NCBI GenBank assembly: GCA_016283175.1
Contig: JAEEMK010000009.1
Coordinates: 1-48,797, forward strand
Direction: 5' to 3'
DNA from: Bacteroidales bacterium
Lineage (GTDB): Bacteria; Bacteroidota; Bacteroidia; Bacteroidales; P3
Length of the DNA stretch: 48,797 nucleotides
Shown: positions 25,219 through 32,899 of the stretch, in pieces
Numbering within the stretch: the first letter of the stretch is position 1
How the letters are laid out: every line of letters starts with the position of its first letter
Notes under the pieces: model-generated
The model's database searches: none
The model's input: only the letters and a program-made list of their open reading frames with translations
Told to the model about the DNA's origin: nothing
Translations under genes and position numbers: made by a program

Positions 25219-26347
25219 TCATTTGATTAAAAACAGGTTTTGCATACATTCCGAGAAAAATCTCCGTCAGTTTCTCTTTAGCCGCTTCCGAAGGGCATTT
25301 CAACGACGAATGTTCGGCATATTTTATGAACTCCTCCATCTGTGCAGTGGTGTAATAATCCACAAATTCAGCATTTTCACTCACCAAATCGGCACAGATA
25401 TAATTGGTTCTATGCAATTTATAAGACTTATGAATACGTTTGTCGATAATGCCAGCCAACGCGGCAAAACGTTCATTCTTGACCAAACGGGCACATTCAC
25501 CGACCTCTTCGGGCGTGATCGGCTTGCAGATTGACAGATGGATATCACCCTTCTTCTGCGAAATATCCATCATCATACTCAGTACGTCCTCGTGAGGTGT
25601 TTTTTCATAAATACCGGTACTAGCAGTGTACTCTGCTATACTTTTCATAAAATCACAAGGCTCATACTCATAGCTTATCGCGACAGGGACAATCCGAAGT
25701 TTGTTGAAATCATCCTCAAAGTCGCCGGTACCAGCCATCGAGAACATCTTCAGCAAGCCCTGGTCGGTACGGTCGTCACCGTTTTTGGTACGTCCGTTGC
25801 GCTGGGCAATCCACACAGAGCTGTGTTTTTCAAAAAGCACGTGGTGGATGTAGTTCGACAGGAACACCGAGTTGTTGTAGAAGTCACGGCGCGAACCGTC
25901 GCGTATGATGGTGAACATTTTGTTCAGGCGGAACAAGTCGATAATGAAATCGTTCTTCATCAAGTTGTTGCCAAAACCTATCTCCGGGGTCTTGAAGCCA
26001 TTGGAAATCAGCGCCACATCGAACAGACCTGCATCCAGCGTGATGGCACGGTGATTGGAAACGAACAGGTAGGACTGATCCTTGCTGATGTTTTCCAGGC
26101 CGTCATAAGTGAACGAAGTCGCGCTGCGCTGCACAATCTGGTGTATCAGCGGGCGCATCACCATATACTGCAATTCGTCGCACGTGGTGATACACTCCAT
26201 CATTGCCATAAAACTCCCAAAGTCGATCTTTGGGTTCATCGTCTTGACCAGACGGGCATACATCGGATTGTGCGCCAGACGCTCCAAAGCTTTCGGCACT
26301 TCGTCGTTTCCGTAGGGTTCTATGCTTGAAAAATCAAATGTTGTCAT
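25208..26347 (-). CDS. 1-acylglycerol-3-phosphate acyltransferase-like protein
   Basis: A 379-residue membrane-associated PlsC/GPAT-family acyltransferase. The acyltransferase motif I is NHRAITLDAG with His99 and Asp105 separated by five residues, one more than the usual HX4D spacing; I recall the same spacing in Bacteroidetes homologues. Later come RDGSRRD and the motif III region QRNGRTKNGDD. The substrate could be an acyl-ACP and a glycerophosphate or lipid A-type acceptor; not decided by sequence. It sits 47 bp after the GH20 gene and overlaps the M20 gene. Confidence 0.85.
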   Translation of the reverse strand: MTTFDFSSIEPYGNDEVPKALERLAHNPMYARLVKTMNPKIDFGSFMAMMECITTCDELQYMVMRPLIHQIVQRSATSFTYDGLENISKDQSYLFVSNHRAITLDAGLFDVALISNGFKTPEIGFGNNLMKNDFIIDLFRLNKMFTIIRDGSRRDFYNNSVFLSNYIHHVLFEKHSSVWIAQRNGRTKNGDDRTDQGLLKMFSMAGTGDFEDDFNKLRIVPVAISYEYEPCDFMKSIAEYTASTGIYEKTPHEDVLSMMMDISQKKGDIHLSICKPITPEEVGECARLVKNERFAALAGIIDKRIHKSYKLHRTNYICADLVSENAEFVDYYTTAQMEEFIKYAEHSSLKCPSEAAKEKLTEIFLGMYAKPVFNQMNDD

Positions 26348-26394
26348 TGTTTCTCTCCTTCAAATGTGATAAATGTTATCATTGGCAACCGTCC

Positions 26395-28260
26395 TCATTT
26401 GACCTCGAAATCGTAGGCCTTCTCCTTCAACACACCGTTGTAGAAAGACAACGTTGTGACGGTCGTTCCTTTCTTAACTTCAACAGGTTCTGTATATCGA
26501 CGGAAATGTCCGTCGCCGGTATGGTAATAGATATGGGTACCTTCAACCTCCCATTCCAGCTTGGCATAAAGCCTGCCGTCGTCGCTTTTCAGCAGCGTCA
26601 TCCACGGCTGGAACGAGCCAGTGCCGACACGATAGTCGCTGGCAACAAGTCGCACACAATGACGCGCCACACGCGAACGGAAACTCTCCCACTGACGCAC
26701 CGCCTGCGGCGACCAAAGCACCTCAGACATAGCACACAAACGAGGCAGCAGCATATATTCCGCCATTTCAGGAGTGTTGATATACTCCGTCCAAAGATTG
26801 CACTGTGCGCCCAATACGTGACGACGCTGTTCAGCACTGTGAAGGCCGGCCACGGGGTCAAAACTGTACACCTTGTGCAGAGTCACCAGCGAATTTGGCA
26901 TAGCTGGAGGCTGAAAATCGGCATTGGCCTGATAGAAATTGAAATAACAATACTCCATAGGTGTCATAATAACATCATTGCCGCGTCGCGCCGCCGTGAT
27001 GCCGCCTCGCATACCCTGCCACGACATCACCGTTGCATCGGCCGACACGCCACCGTCGAGTATCTCGTCCCATCCGATGATGTTCTTGCCCTGCCCTTTG
27101 ACATATTTCTCTATTTCCACTATCATCCAACTCTGCAACTGTTCGAAATCCTTAAGTCCCAGTTCCTTCATACGCTTCTTGCAACGCGGGCAACGCTGCC
27201 AGTTCTCCTTCACCGCCTCGTCGCCGCCAATGTGAATATAGCTGTACGGGAAAAGCGGAATAATCTCGTCCATAATGTCTTTCAGAAACGTCATCACGCT
27301 GTCGCTGCCGCCACAAAGAATGGCACGCGGAGGCCAATAAGGGCCAAATTGAACCGTGTAGGTCGTGTCGTCGCCCTCGCAGGCCAACTCGGGATAAGCC
27401 TCGAGCACAGCACAGCAATGACCAGGAATCTCTATCTCCGGCACAATGTCAATGAAACGCTCGGCAGCATAGTTCACAATCTCCTCTATTTCAGCCTTGG
27501 TATAATAGCCGCCGTTGCTGCGCGGCTCGTCTTCGCCCGCAGGGTCGGCCTCGCCCCACGGCTGGTCGTCGCGGTCCACACGCCACGAACCTATATCGTT
27601 GAGCAGCGGATACTTGGCAATCTCCACACGCCATCCGTGGTCGTCGGTCAGATGCCAATGGAACTTGTTCATCTTGTAATGCGCCATCAAGTCGAGATGC
27701 TTCTTGACCTGACTGACGCCAAAGAAATGGCGCGACACATCCAGATGGCTGCCACGCCAGCTGTACTGCGGGTAGTCCTTGATATGGCACAAAGGCAGCT
27801 GAATCTTACTGTAGCGGTTCTCGGCAATATCCTCGGGCAACATCTGCACCAGTGTCTGGAAACCGTAGAAAAGTCCACGTTCGGTGTTGGCAGCAACGAC
27901 TATGCCGTCTTTCAGGACATCGATGGTGTAGCCCTCGTCGCCGAGCTCGGCATCATAGTTCTCATTGATGAGCAGTTGCAGACAATTGGCCTCAGGGGTA
28001 CCAACCAGAACGGGATTGAAATGCCATTGGCGCAGGCGCCCCGAGATGTATTTCACCGACGGGTCGTTCTGTCCAATGTTGCCAGCATAGCAACGCGTAG
28101 ACGACGACAATGTGAAACTGCCTTTTTCAAGCTCCATTTTAACCGGTTGCGGGATGATTGCGTAGCTGTCAATCACAACTTTCTTGCCACACGAAGCAAA
28201 CAGAAACGCAGCAACAGCCACCAAACAAGCTCTATATAAATATCTTCGCATTTTTATCAT
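26395..28260 (-). CDS. GH20 beta-N-acetylhexosaminidase lipoprotein
   Basis: A 621-residue exported lipoprotein (lipobox FASC, Cys24 from the first ATG). A GH20b N-terminal domain (IIPQPVKMELEKG) precedes the catalytic barrel; the acid Asp347-Glu348 pair is in HIGGDEAVKENW. The barrel also shows KMNKFHWHLTDDHGWR and PEIEIPGH, both GH20 signatures. It releases terminal GlcNAc or GalNAc from glycans or wall fragments, using the acetamido group as nucleophile. The first gene of a tight operon with envelope functions. The start could be 28260 or the second ATG at 28251; both give a signal peptide. A TAACTTTG -7-like box lies at 28284-28277. Confidence 0.93.
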   Translation of the reverse strand: MIKMRRYLYRACLVAVAAFLFASCGKKVVIDSYAIIPQPVKMELEKGSFTLSSSTRCYAGNIGQNDPSVKYISGRLRQWHFNPVLVGTPEANCLQLLINENYDAELGDEGYTIDVLKDGIVVAANTERGLFYGFQTLVQMLPEDIAENRYSKIQLPLCHIKDYPQYSWRGSHLDVSRHFFGVSQVKKHLDLMAHYKMNKFHWHLTDDHGWRVEIAKYPLLNDIGSWRVDRDDQPWGEADPAGEDEPRSNGGYYTKAEIEEIVNYAAERFIDIVPEIEIPGHCCAVLEAYPELACEGDDTTYTVQFGPYWPPRAILCGGSDSVMTFLKDIMDEIIPLFPYSYIHIGGDEAVKENWQRCPRCKKRMKELGLKDFEQLQSWMIVEIEKYVKGQGKNIIGWDEILDGGVSADATVMSWQGMRGGITAARRGNDVIMTPMEYCYFNFYQANADFQPPAMPNSLVTLHKVYSFDPVAGLHSAEQRRHVLGAQCNLWTEYINTPEMAEYMLLPRLCAMSEVLWSPQAVRQWESFRSRVARHCVRLVASDYRVGTGSFQPWMTLLKSDDGRLYAKLEWEVEGTHIYYHTGDGHFRRYTEPVEVKKGTTVTTLSFYNGVLKEKAYDFEVK

Positions 28261-28740
28261 ATTAATTATAAAAATGCAAAGTTACCAAACATTTTTCATA
28301 TAACAGACAATCAATAGCGTTTTTATTTTTATTTAAGAAATTCCTTTCCTGTTTTTATCCATAAAAGCAAAAAACGAGGGTCATCGAAAAGCAAAAAATC
28401 GATACCATATCCACCTCATAATTCGTTCCCGAATTTGTAAAGATTTTAACATTTCAAATGTTAATTTTCCTTAAATACACCCCAATTTTTGCCATTTTTT
28501 AAGTAGCTGATTTCCAAGAACCAAATACCTATCAAAGTTTACCCAAATTCTTACTAAATTTTTACCAAATTTCAAATTAATGGAATATGATAGGAACTTC
28601 ATAGAATTAACATAAAAATTGTTAACGGAGGTGCTTCGGAGCTGTGTCAGATGTGGGGGAATGCAACAGGGCGAAAAAACTTGATTGGGGCGATATACTT
28701 TTTTATGAGTTTTTCAGTTATTGAACAAAATGACTTTGAA
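28261..28740. other. 480-bp AT-rich region between divergent genes
   Basis: No gene is apparent. The region has a -7-like box for the GH20 gene and a 19-bp palindrome at 28446-28464. Long TTACC/AAATTT runs precede the flippase gene. The plus frame is open from 28651, but the extra residues are not family-like. Confidence 0.6.
28446..28464. promoter_or_regulatory. Perfect 19-bp palindrome, possible operator
   Basis: TTAACATTT C AAATGTTAA is a perfect inverted repeat with one central base, flanked by further T-rich sequence. In an AT-rich stretch this may arise by chance. It lies about 280 bp before the flippase ATG. Confidence 0.35.
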
Positions 28741-30231
28741 ATGAGTAGCAACAAATCGCTGAAAAAACTTCTTTCGGATTCGATGATCTACGGTCTGAGC
28801 TCGATTGTGGGTCGATTTCTGAACTATCTGCTGGTACCGCTCTACACCTACACGCTGGTGAGTTCGGGCAACTACGGCGTGGTTACAAACCTTTATGCCT
28901 ACACGGCTTTGATGCTTGTGATACTGACCTTTGGAATGGAGACGACATTCTTCTATTTCGCCAATCGCGAACGCGAGCGCAGCGGCACGGTTTTTTCGAC
29001 GGCACTCTATATGGTTGGCTTCGTGTCAGCAATTTTCGTAATTCTTGTCAACCTCTTCATTGGTCCTATTTCCAACACGTTGGGCTATGCCGACCACCCC
29101 GAATACATTCGAATTATGGCCACTGTCGTGGGCTTCGATGCCTTCCAGGCCATTTTGTTTTCCTATCTGCGTTTCAATGACCGTGCCTGGAAATTTGCCT
29201 TCCTCAAGTTGCTTTTCATCATTTGCAACATCGGCATCAACCTGTTTGTCTTTGTGGCGGCGCCCCGCCTTGCCGCTTCCAACCCCGCTCTGGCCGGCTG
29301 GTACACTCCTGACAACCAAGTATTTTACATCTTTCTTATCAATCTTATCTGCACTGTTCCCATCACATTGGCTTTCATCCCCGAGCTGCGACAGATGCGC
29401 AACGGCATCGACCGCAAGCTGGTGCGGCGTATGCTGGCCTACACCTGGCCGCTGTTGCTGCTGGGACTGGCAGGAATCCTGAACCAAGTGGCCGACAAGA
29501 TATGCTACCGCTTCTTGGTGCCGGGAGCCGAGGGAGAAGCACAGTTGGGCATATACGGTGCCTGCGTGAAGATTGCTATGATAATGGCTATGATAACCCA
29601 GGCGTTCCGCTACGCATACGAACCTTTTGTCTTCGCACAAGGGTCAGGCAAGGACAGCAAGGAAAGTCAGGCGCTGGTTATGAAATACTTCGTAATGGTT
29701 ACACTGCTGGCATTTTTGGCCGTTGTGGCCTATATGGGACTGCTGAAGCACATCATCGCGCCACGCTACTGGGAAGGTTTGAGCGTAGTGCCGATAGTGA
29801 TGATGGCCGAAATATTTATGGGAATATATTTCAACCTGTCGTTCTGGTACAAGCTTATTGCCAAAACATACTGGGGTGCAATACTTTCCGCCATCGGATG
29901 TATTGTACTGTTGGTCGTAAACATAATCTTTGTGCCGCGCTACGGATATGTTGCCTGTGCCTGGGGCGGTTTCTGCGGCTACGGCATCTGTATGCTGCTT
30001 AGTTTCATAATAGGACGACACTACAACCGCGTCGACTATCCTCTCGGCGCGATAGGCGGTTACTTTGCACTAGCAATGGCACTTTTTGCCGCGATGAACT
30101 ATATTGGCAACGCCGGCGACTGGAAATCGCTAGCGCTGAACACAGTGCTTCTTTTGATATACATAGCAGCAATAGCCTTCAACGAACGTGCGATGATAGG
30201 CAAAATTGCAAAAAAGGTGTTGAGAAAATAA
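28741..30231 (+). CDS. Wzx-type polysaccharide flippase
   Basis: A 496-residue inner-membrane protein with about 12-14 helices, of the polysaccharide transporter (Wzx/RfbX) group of the MOP superfamily. It moves lipid-linked oligosaccharides from the inner to the outer leaflet. Signature parts include LVPLYTYTLVSSGNYGVVTNLYAY, and YAYEPFVFAQGSGKDSK near the middle. The start is set at 28741 (MSSNKSLKKLLSDSMIYG); the frame is open from 28651 but those 30 residues are not family-like. No glycosyltransferases or polymerase are adjacent, so it is an isolated flippase. Convergent with the small lipoprotein gene 5 bp downstream. Confidence 0.88.
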   Translation: MSSNKSLKKLLSDSMIYGLSSIVGRFLNYLLVPLYTYTLVSSGNYGVVTNLYAYTALMLVILTFGMETTFFYFANRERERSGTVFSTALYMVGFVSAIFVILVNLFIGPISNTLGYADHPEYIRIMATVVGFDAFQAILFSYLRFNDRAWKFAFLKLLFIICNIGINLFVFVAAPRLAASNPALAGWYTPDNQVFYIFLINLICTVPITLAFIPELRQMRNGIDRKLVRRMLAYTWPLLLLGLAGILNQVADKICYRFLVPGAEGEAQLGIYGACVKIAMIMAMITQAFRYAYEPFVFAQGSGKDSKESQALVMKYFVMVTLLAFLAVVAYMGLLKHIIAPRYWEGLSVVPIVMMAEIFMGIYFNLSFWYKLIAKTYWGAILSAIGCIVLLVVNIIFVPRYGYVACAWGGFCGYGICMLLSFIIGRHYNRVDYPLGAIGGYFALAMALFAAMNYIGNAGDWKSLALNTVLLLIYIAAIAFNERAMIGKIAKKVLRK

Positions 30232-30236
30232 CTCTG

Positions 30237-30443
30237 CTAAAACAAAACACGTTCGCAAAGCGAATAGGTAAGGCCGTGGTTAACAAGTTCCTTGCCTTCG
30301 CAAGTCTCGTCGTTTGCTTCAAGCTCAGCCATATCAAACTCTACAACGTCGCCGTCGTAGCGATAGCAACGGCAAGTCTTCCCGCACGAAGCTAAAAGCA
30401 GCACAGCAAGAGAGATACAAAGAAGAAATCTTTTGATTTTCAC
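30237..30443 (-). CDS. Tiny CxC lipoprotein (member C of the cluster)
   Basis: A 68-residue lipoprotein with a signal peptide and lipobox LASC (Cys20). The mature part begins CGKTCRCYRYDG and has two further cysteines (ETCEGKEL and SLCERVLF). The same layout - lipid Cys, Lys, short gap, CxC, then two single Cys - is found in two neighbouring lipoproteins (31593-31928 and 31925-32194) despite little other identity. I do not recognise the family. It lies 20 bp after the MauE-thioredoxin gene and is probably co-transcribed. A small outer-membrane-tethered metal- or disulfide-carrying protein is the simplest reading, but not shown. Confidence 0.72.
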   Translation of the reverse strand: MKIKRFLLCISLAVLLLASCGKTCRCYRYDGDVVEFDMAELEANDETCEGKELVNHGLTYSLCERVLF

Positions 30444-30463
30444 TGCACAAGGTATTTTATGGT

Positions 30464-31585
30464 TTATTGATTTAAAAAATCACGCACAAGCGCCTCGTCG
30501 ATGTTGCGATAGGCAAACGAAGCCACCGACTCGCCGTCTTCAATTAGCAGTACTATAGGGAACGACGCTCTCGTGATGCGGACAAACAACTCCTTGTCGA
30601 TGCGAGCCTCACGATAATGTGGAGAACGCGACTTACTGTAAAAATCAGAATAAGAAGCTGTATCCTTGACCTGCGGGAAGACATATGTAATCCGCGTCGT
30701 GTCAAGTTCGTAACGATTAACAATGGTCGACAGTTTCTCGGCTGCTAAACGACAATAGCCGCACTTGGGGCTGAAGAAAGCCACGATTTGACGTCCTTGG
30801 TCCAATCCAAGGCCGGAAAGAGCAGGATTCGAATTCTCGGCAATGCTGTCAATAGCAACAGAGCTGTCTGCGACAGGCGCAGAAATCTGCTCTTGGAACA
30901 GTTCTTTGTCGTAACGTTCGTCTGTGTCGTTGTAGAACCAACTGTCTGGCGGTGTGAGGATAAAAGTTGCAACAATGGGTGCCAGTATCAGCACGGCTGT
31001 AACGTACCAACGATGATAGAACGGCATTGATGCAAGCACTCCAACGCACAGCATAACAAGCATAAGAACCATTGCATAAATGTCGAGAGCGTGCAGAATG
31101 CGAACCATATATAGGAACATCAATCCTGCCGTGACGATATAGATTATGGTCACCAACCACCAACGCGGATACCATTCCTGCGGCGTCTCTTTGTAGACAA
31201 AAAGCAGGACAAGGATAAGTGCCGCGTTTTTCATTATCGACTGTACTGGTGAAAATGGCATCAAATCACCAAAACAGTGGCAGTTGTCGGTACGTCCCAC
31301 CAGGTGGGCATACGCAAGAAAGAGCACAAAACAGATTAGGAACATCAGCGACATCACCAGCGTAAAACGATGATGACGATGCGATATGAGAGAAGCACCG
31401 AGAACAAGCTCGAATGCAAGCACAAAGCGTGCAATGTAGAAGCTGACTGTCAGAGGGAAAATGCCAAAGCTGTATACATACATCTCAAAGGCATCGATGG
31501 TGACAAACTTTGCCACCGCCGAAATGAGAAACATCACTCCGACCAATATCTTAAGCACTGAGGCCGAAATACGTAAAGACTTCAT
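30464..31585 (-). CDS. MauE/DoxX-like membrane domain fused to thioredoxin
   Basis: A 373-residue inner-membrane protein. The first ~140 residues form a four-helix MauE/DoxX-type bundle with a conserved NCHCFGD motif (Cys102, Cys104). Several more hydrophobic segments follow (about 145-215). The C-terminal part (about 265-373) is a periplasmic thioredoxin-like domain with an active site SPKCGYCRL (Cys275, Cys278) and FPIVLLIEDG, near a cis-Pro. MauE proteins help form disulfides in methylamine dehydrogenase; related fusions act in periplasmic disulfide exchange. It lies between two of the three Cys-rich lipoprotein genes, 7 and 20 bp away, suggesting these are its substrates (inference). Confidence 0.85.
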   Translation of the reverse strand: MKSLRISASVLKILVGVMFLISAVAKFVTIDAFEMYVYSFGIFPLTVSFYIARFVLAFELVLGASLISHRHHRFTLVMSLMFLICFVLFLAYAHLVGRTDNCHCFGDLMPFSPVQSIMKNAALILVLLFVYKETPQEWYPRWWLVTIIYIVTAGLMFLYMVRILHALDIYAMVLMLVMLCVGVLASMPFYHRWYVTAVLILAPIVATFILTPPDSWFYNDTDERYDKELFQEQISAPVADSSVAIDSIAENSNPALSGLGLDQGRQIVAFFSPKCGYCRLAAEKLSTIVNRYELDTTRITYVFPQVKDTASYSDFYSKSRSPHYREARIDKELFVRITRASFPIVLLIEDGESVASFAYRNIDEALVRDFLNQ

Positions 31586-31592
31586 CTATTTG

Positions 31593-31928
31593 TCAGTCGT
31601 CGGTAGGATGTTCGAGGGGAATGGTGGCTACGGTGTCCATATCAAGCTCCAGGCAATCAACCTTGCGAGTGGCAGTGACATATTCTCCGTTCTTAAGTTC
31701 TTGTATACCAAGTTCAATAATATGCTCGCATTTGAATCCACGGTCGACATTGACAACCACCGTGTCGGCAACAGTATGAGTGGTGCCGTCGAGAGCTATC
31801 GATGTGTAGCTTTCGCTGATGCAGTGGCAATAGCGGCTTTTTTTGCAGGCACCGAGAGTGACGGTGACAGCCACGAGAAGAAGTATTAAAAGTATTTTCT
31901 TGGTTTTCATATTTCTATGCATTATCAT
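31593..31928 (-). CDS. Small CxC lipoprotein (member B of the cluster)
   Basis: A 111-residue lipoprotein with lipobox LGAC (Cys28 from the first ATG), followed by KKSRYCHCISES. Two later cysteines lie in FKCEHIIELG and VDCLELDMD, matching the pattern of its two neighbours. The ATG at 31928 overlaps the stop of the upstream gene (ATGA). An alternative start at 31910 (MKTKKILLI) would give a more typical signal peptide with the lipid Cys at residue 22. It lies 7 bp before the MauE-thioredoxin gene. Function unknown. Confidence 0.72.
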   Translation of the reverse strand: MIMHRNMKTKKILLILLLVAVTVTLGACKKSRYCHCISESYTSIALDGTTHTVADTVVVNVDRGFKCEHIIELGIQELKNGEYVTATRKVDCLELDMDTVATIPLEHPTDD

Positions 31929-32194
31929 TCGTTGACGTAAGGTTCAAAGTCAAAATCCGTGCAAAGGACAGAGTCCGTGCGGTCGGGATAGAGCACAGCA
32001 TCTAGGTCGAAAAGCACATAGCGCATTTCGTCGCAAGTGCCTTTGTCGATCTTGATTATACGGATTTTCTGCGGATTGGCATCCGGACCGAATACCGCGC
32101 AACGGCAGGTACGTTCTTTGCCACACGACGACAGGCAGGCCATCAAGACAAAAATTCCTGTCAAAATAAAGACTTTCTTCATATTGTGTTTCAT
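31925..32194 (-). CDS. Small CxC lipoprotein (member A of the cluster)
   Basis: An 89-residue lipoprotein with lipobox LSSC (Cys24). The mature protein begins CGKERTCRCAVFG and contains two later cysteines (KGTCDEMRY and SVLCTDFDF). An alternative start at 32182 (MKKVFILTG) is possible. First gene of the lipoprotein cluster, 60 bp after the O-methyltransferase. On the minus strand a TAATTTTG -7-like box (32224-32217) lies 23 bp before its ATG, so the cluster may have its own promoter. Confidence 0.72.
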   Translation of the reverse strand: MKHNMKKVFILTGIFVLMACLSSCGKERTCRCAVFGPDANPQKIRIIKIDKGTCDEMRYVLFDLDAVLYPDRTDSVLCTDFDFEPYVNE

Positions 32195-32216
32195 TTTTTC
32201 AACTTATTAGGAAATG

Positions 32217-32224
32217 CAAAATTA
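32217..32224 (-). promoter_or_regulatory. Putative -7 box for the lipoprotein cluster
   Basis: TAATTTTG on the minus strand matches TAnnTTTG, 23 bp before the first lipoprotein ATG. No TTTG is visible at the usual spacing, so this is a half-match. Confidence 0.4.
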
Positions 32225-32254
32225 TAACTTTTTTTTTATATAGAGAAATAATAT

Positions 32255-32899
32255 TTACAACACACTGCAAATCAACACTCCATCACGAACACTAAGCATA
32301 ATGTTCTCGACACGAGGGTCATTGTGGACGTAATTGTTGAAGTCGTCAACCGCTTTGGTGTCAGCATCGTTGTAAAGCTCTGTGTCGAGCACTTTACCGC
32401 CCCACAGGGTGTTGTCTATCACTATGATGCCACCGCTACGCATCAACGGCATAACAAGGTCGTAGAAAGTCTTGTTCTGACGTTTGCCGGCATCAATGAA
32501 GGCAAAATCAACTTTCGACTTAACGTTTTCAAAAATATCAGGCAACATTTTTTTTGCATCACCGATATGCAGCTCCACCCTTTCGGAAAGATTCGCAGCC
32601 TCAAGGTGTCTACGAATATGCTGTTCCTGTTCTTCGTTGACTTCGAATGTATACAAAATGCCATCCTTTGCGAGTCCACGGGCTATGCATATCGACGAGT
32701 ATCCGACAAATGCACCAATCTCCACGGCACATCGAGCGCCTGCAGTTCGAGCCAGCATTGTCAGCAAACGTCCTTCATACGATCCGCAAATCATCTGAGG
32801 CTGGGCGGTATGCAGATGAGACCACCGCTCAATGACGTCAAGGACATCGTCGGACGGTGTGGTCAGCGACTCGGTATACTCCTGCGCAGTCACAATCAA
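32255..32899 (-). CDS. SAM-dependent O-methyltransferase
   Basis: A 214-residue cytoplasmic methyltransferase of the caffeoyl-CoA/catechol O-methyltransferase (Methyltransf_3) family. SAM-binding motif I is CAVEIGAFVGYSSICIA; the metal-coordinating acidic region lies in DFAFIDAGKRQNKTFYD, and IIVIDNTLWGGKV follows. The usual substrate is a catechol-like hydroxyl with a divalent metal; bacterial targets are mostly unknown. Its ATG overlaps the stop of ftsK by 4 bp (ATGA), so translation is coupled. Confidence 0.9.
   Translation of the reverse strand: MIVTAQEYTESLTTPSDDVLDVIERWSHLHTAQPQMICGSYEGRLLTMLARTAGARCAVEIGAFVGYSSICIARGLAKDGILYTFEVNEEQEQHIRRHLEAANLSERVELHIGDAKKMLPDIFENVKSKVDFAFIDAGKRQNKTFYDLVMPLMRSGGIIVIDNTLWGGKVLDTELYNDADTKAVDDFNNYVHNDPRVENIMLSVRDGVLICSVL

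Noticed and set aside
26326-28239. 637-codon plus-strand frame opposite the hexosaminidase gene
   Set aside because: Very long, but the minus frame carries the GH20 signatures and lipobox; the plus translation is His/Arg/Val-rich shadow sequence.
30237-32194. Cysteine-rich lipoproteins as metallothioneins or bacteriocin precursors
   Set aside because: Lipobox signal peptides, only four non-lipid cysteines and no double-Gly leader; neither reading fits.
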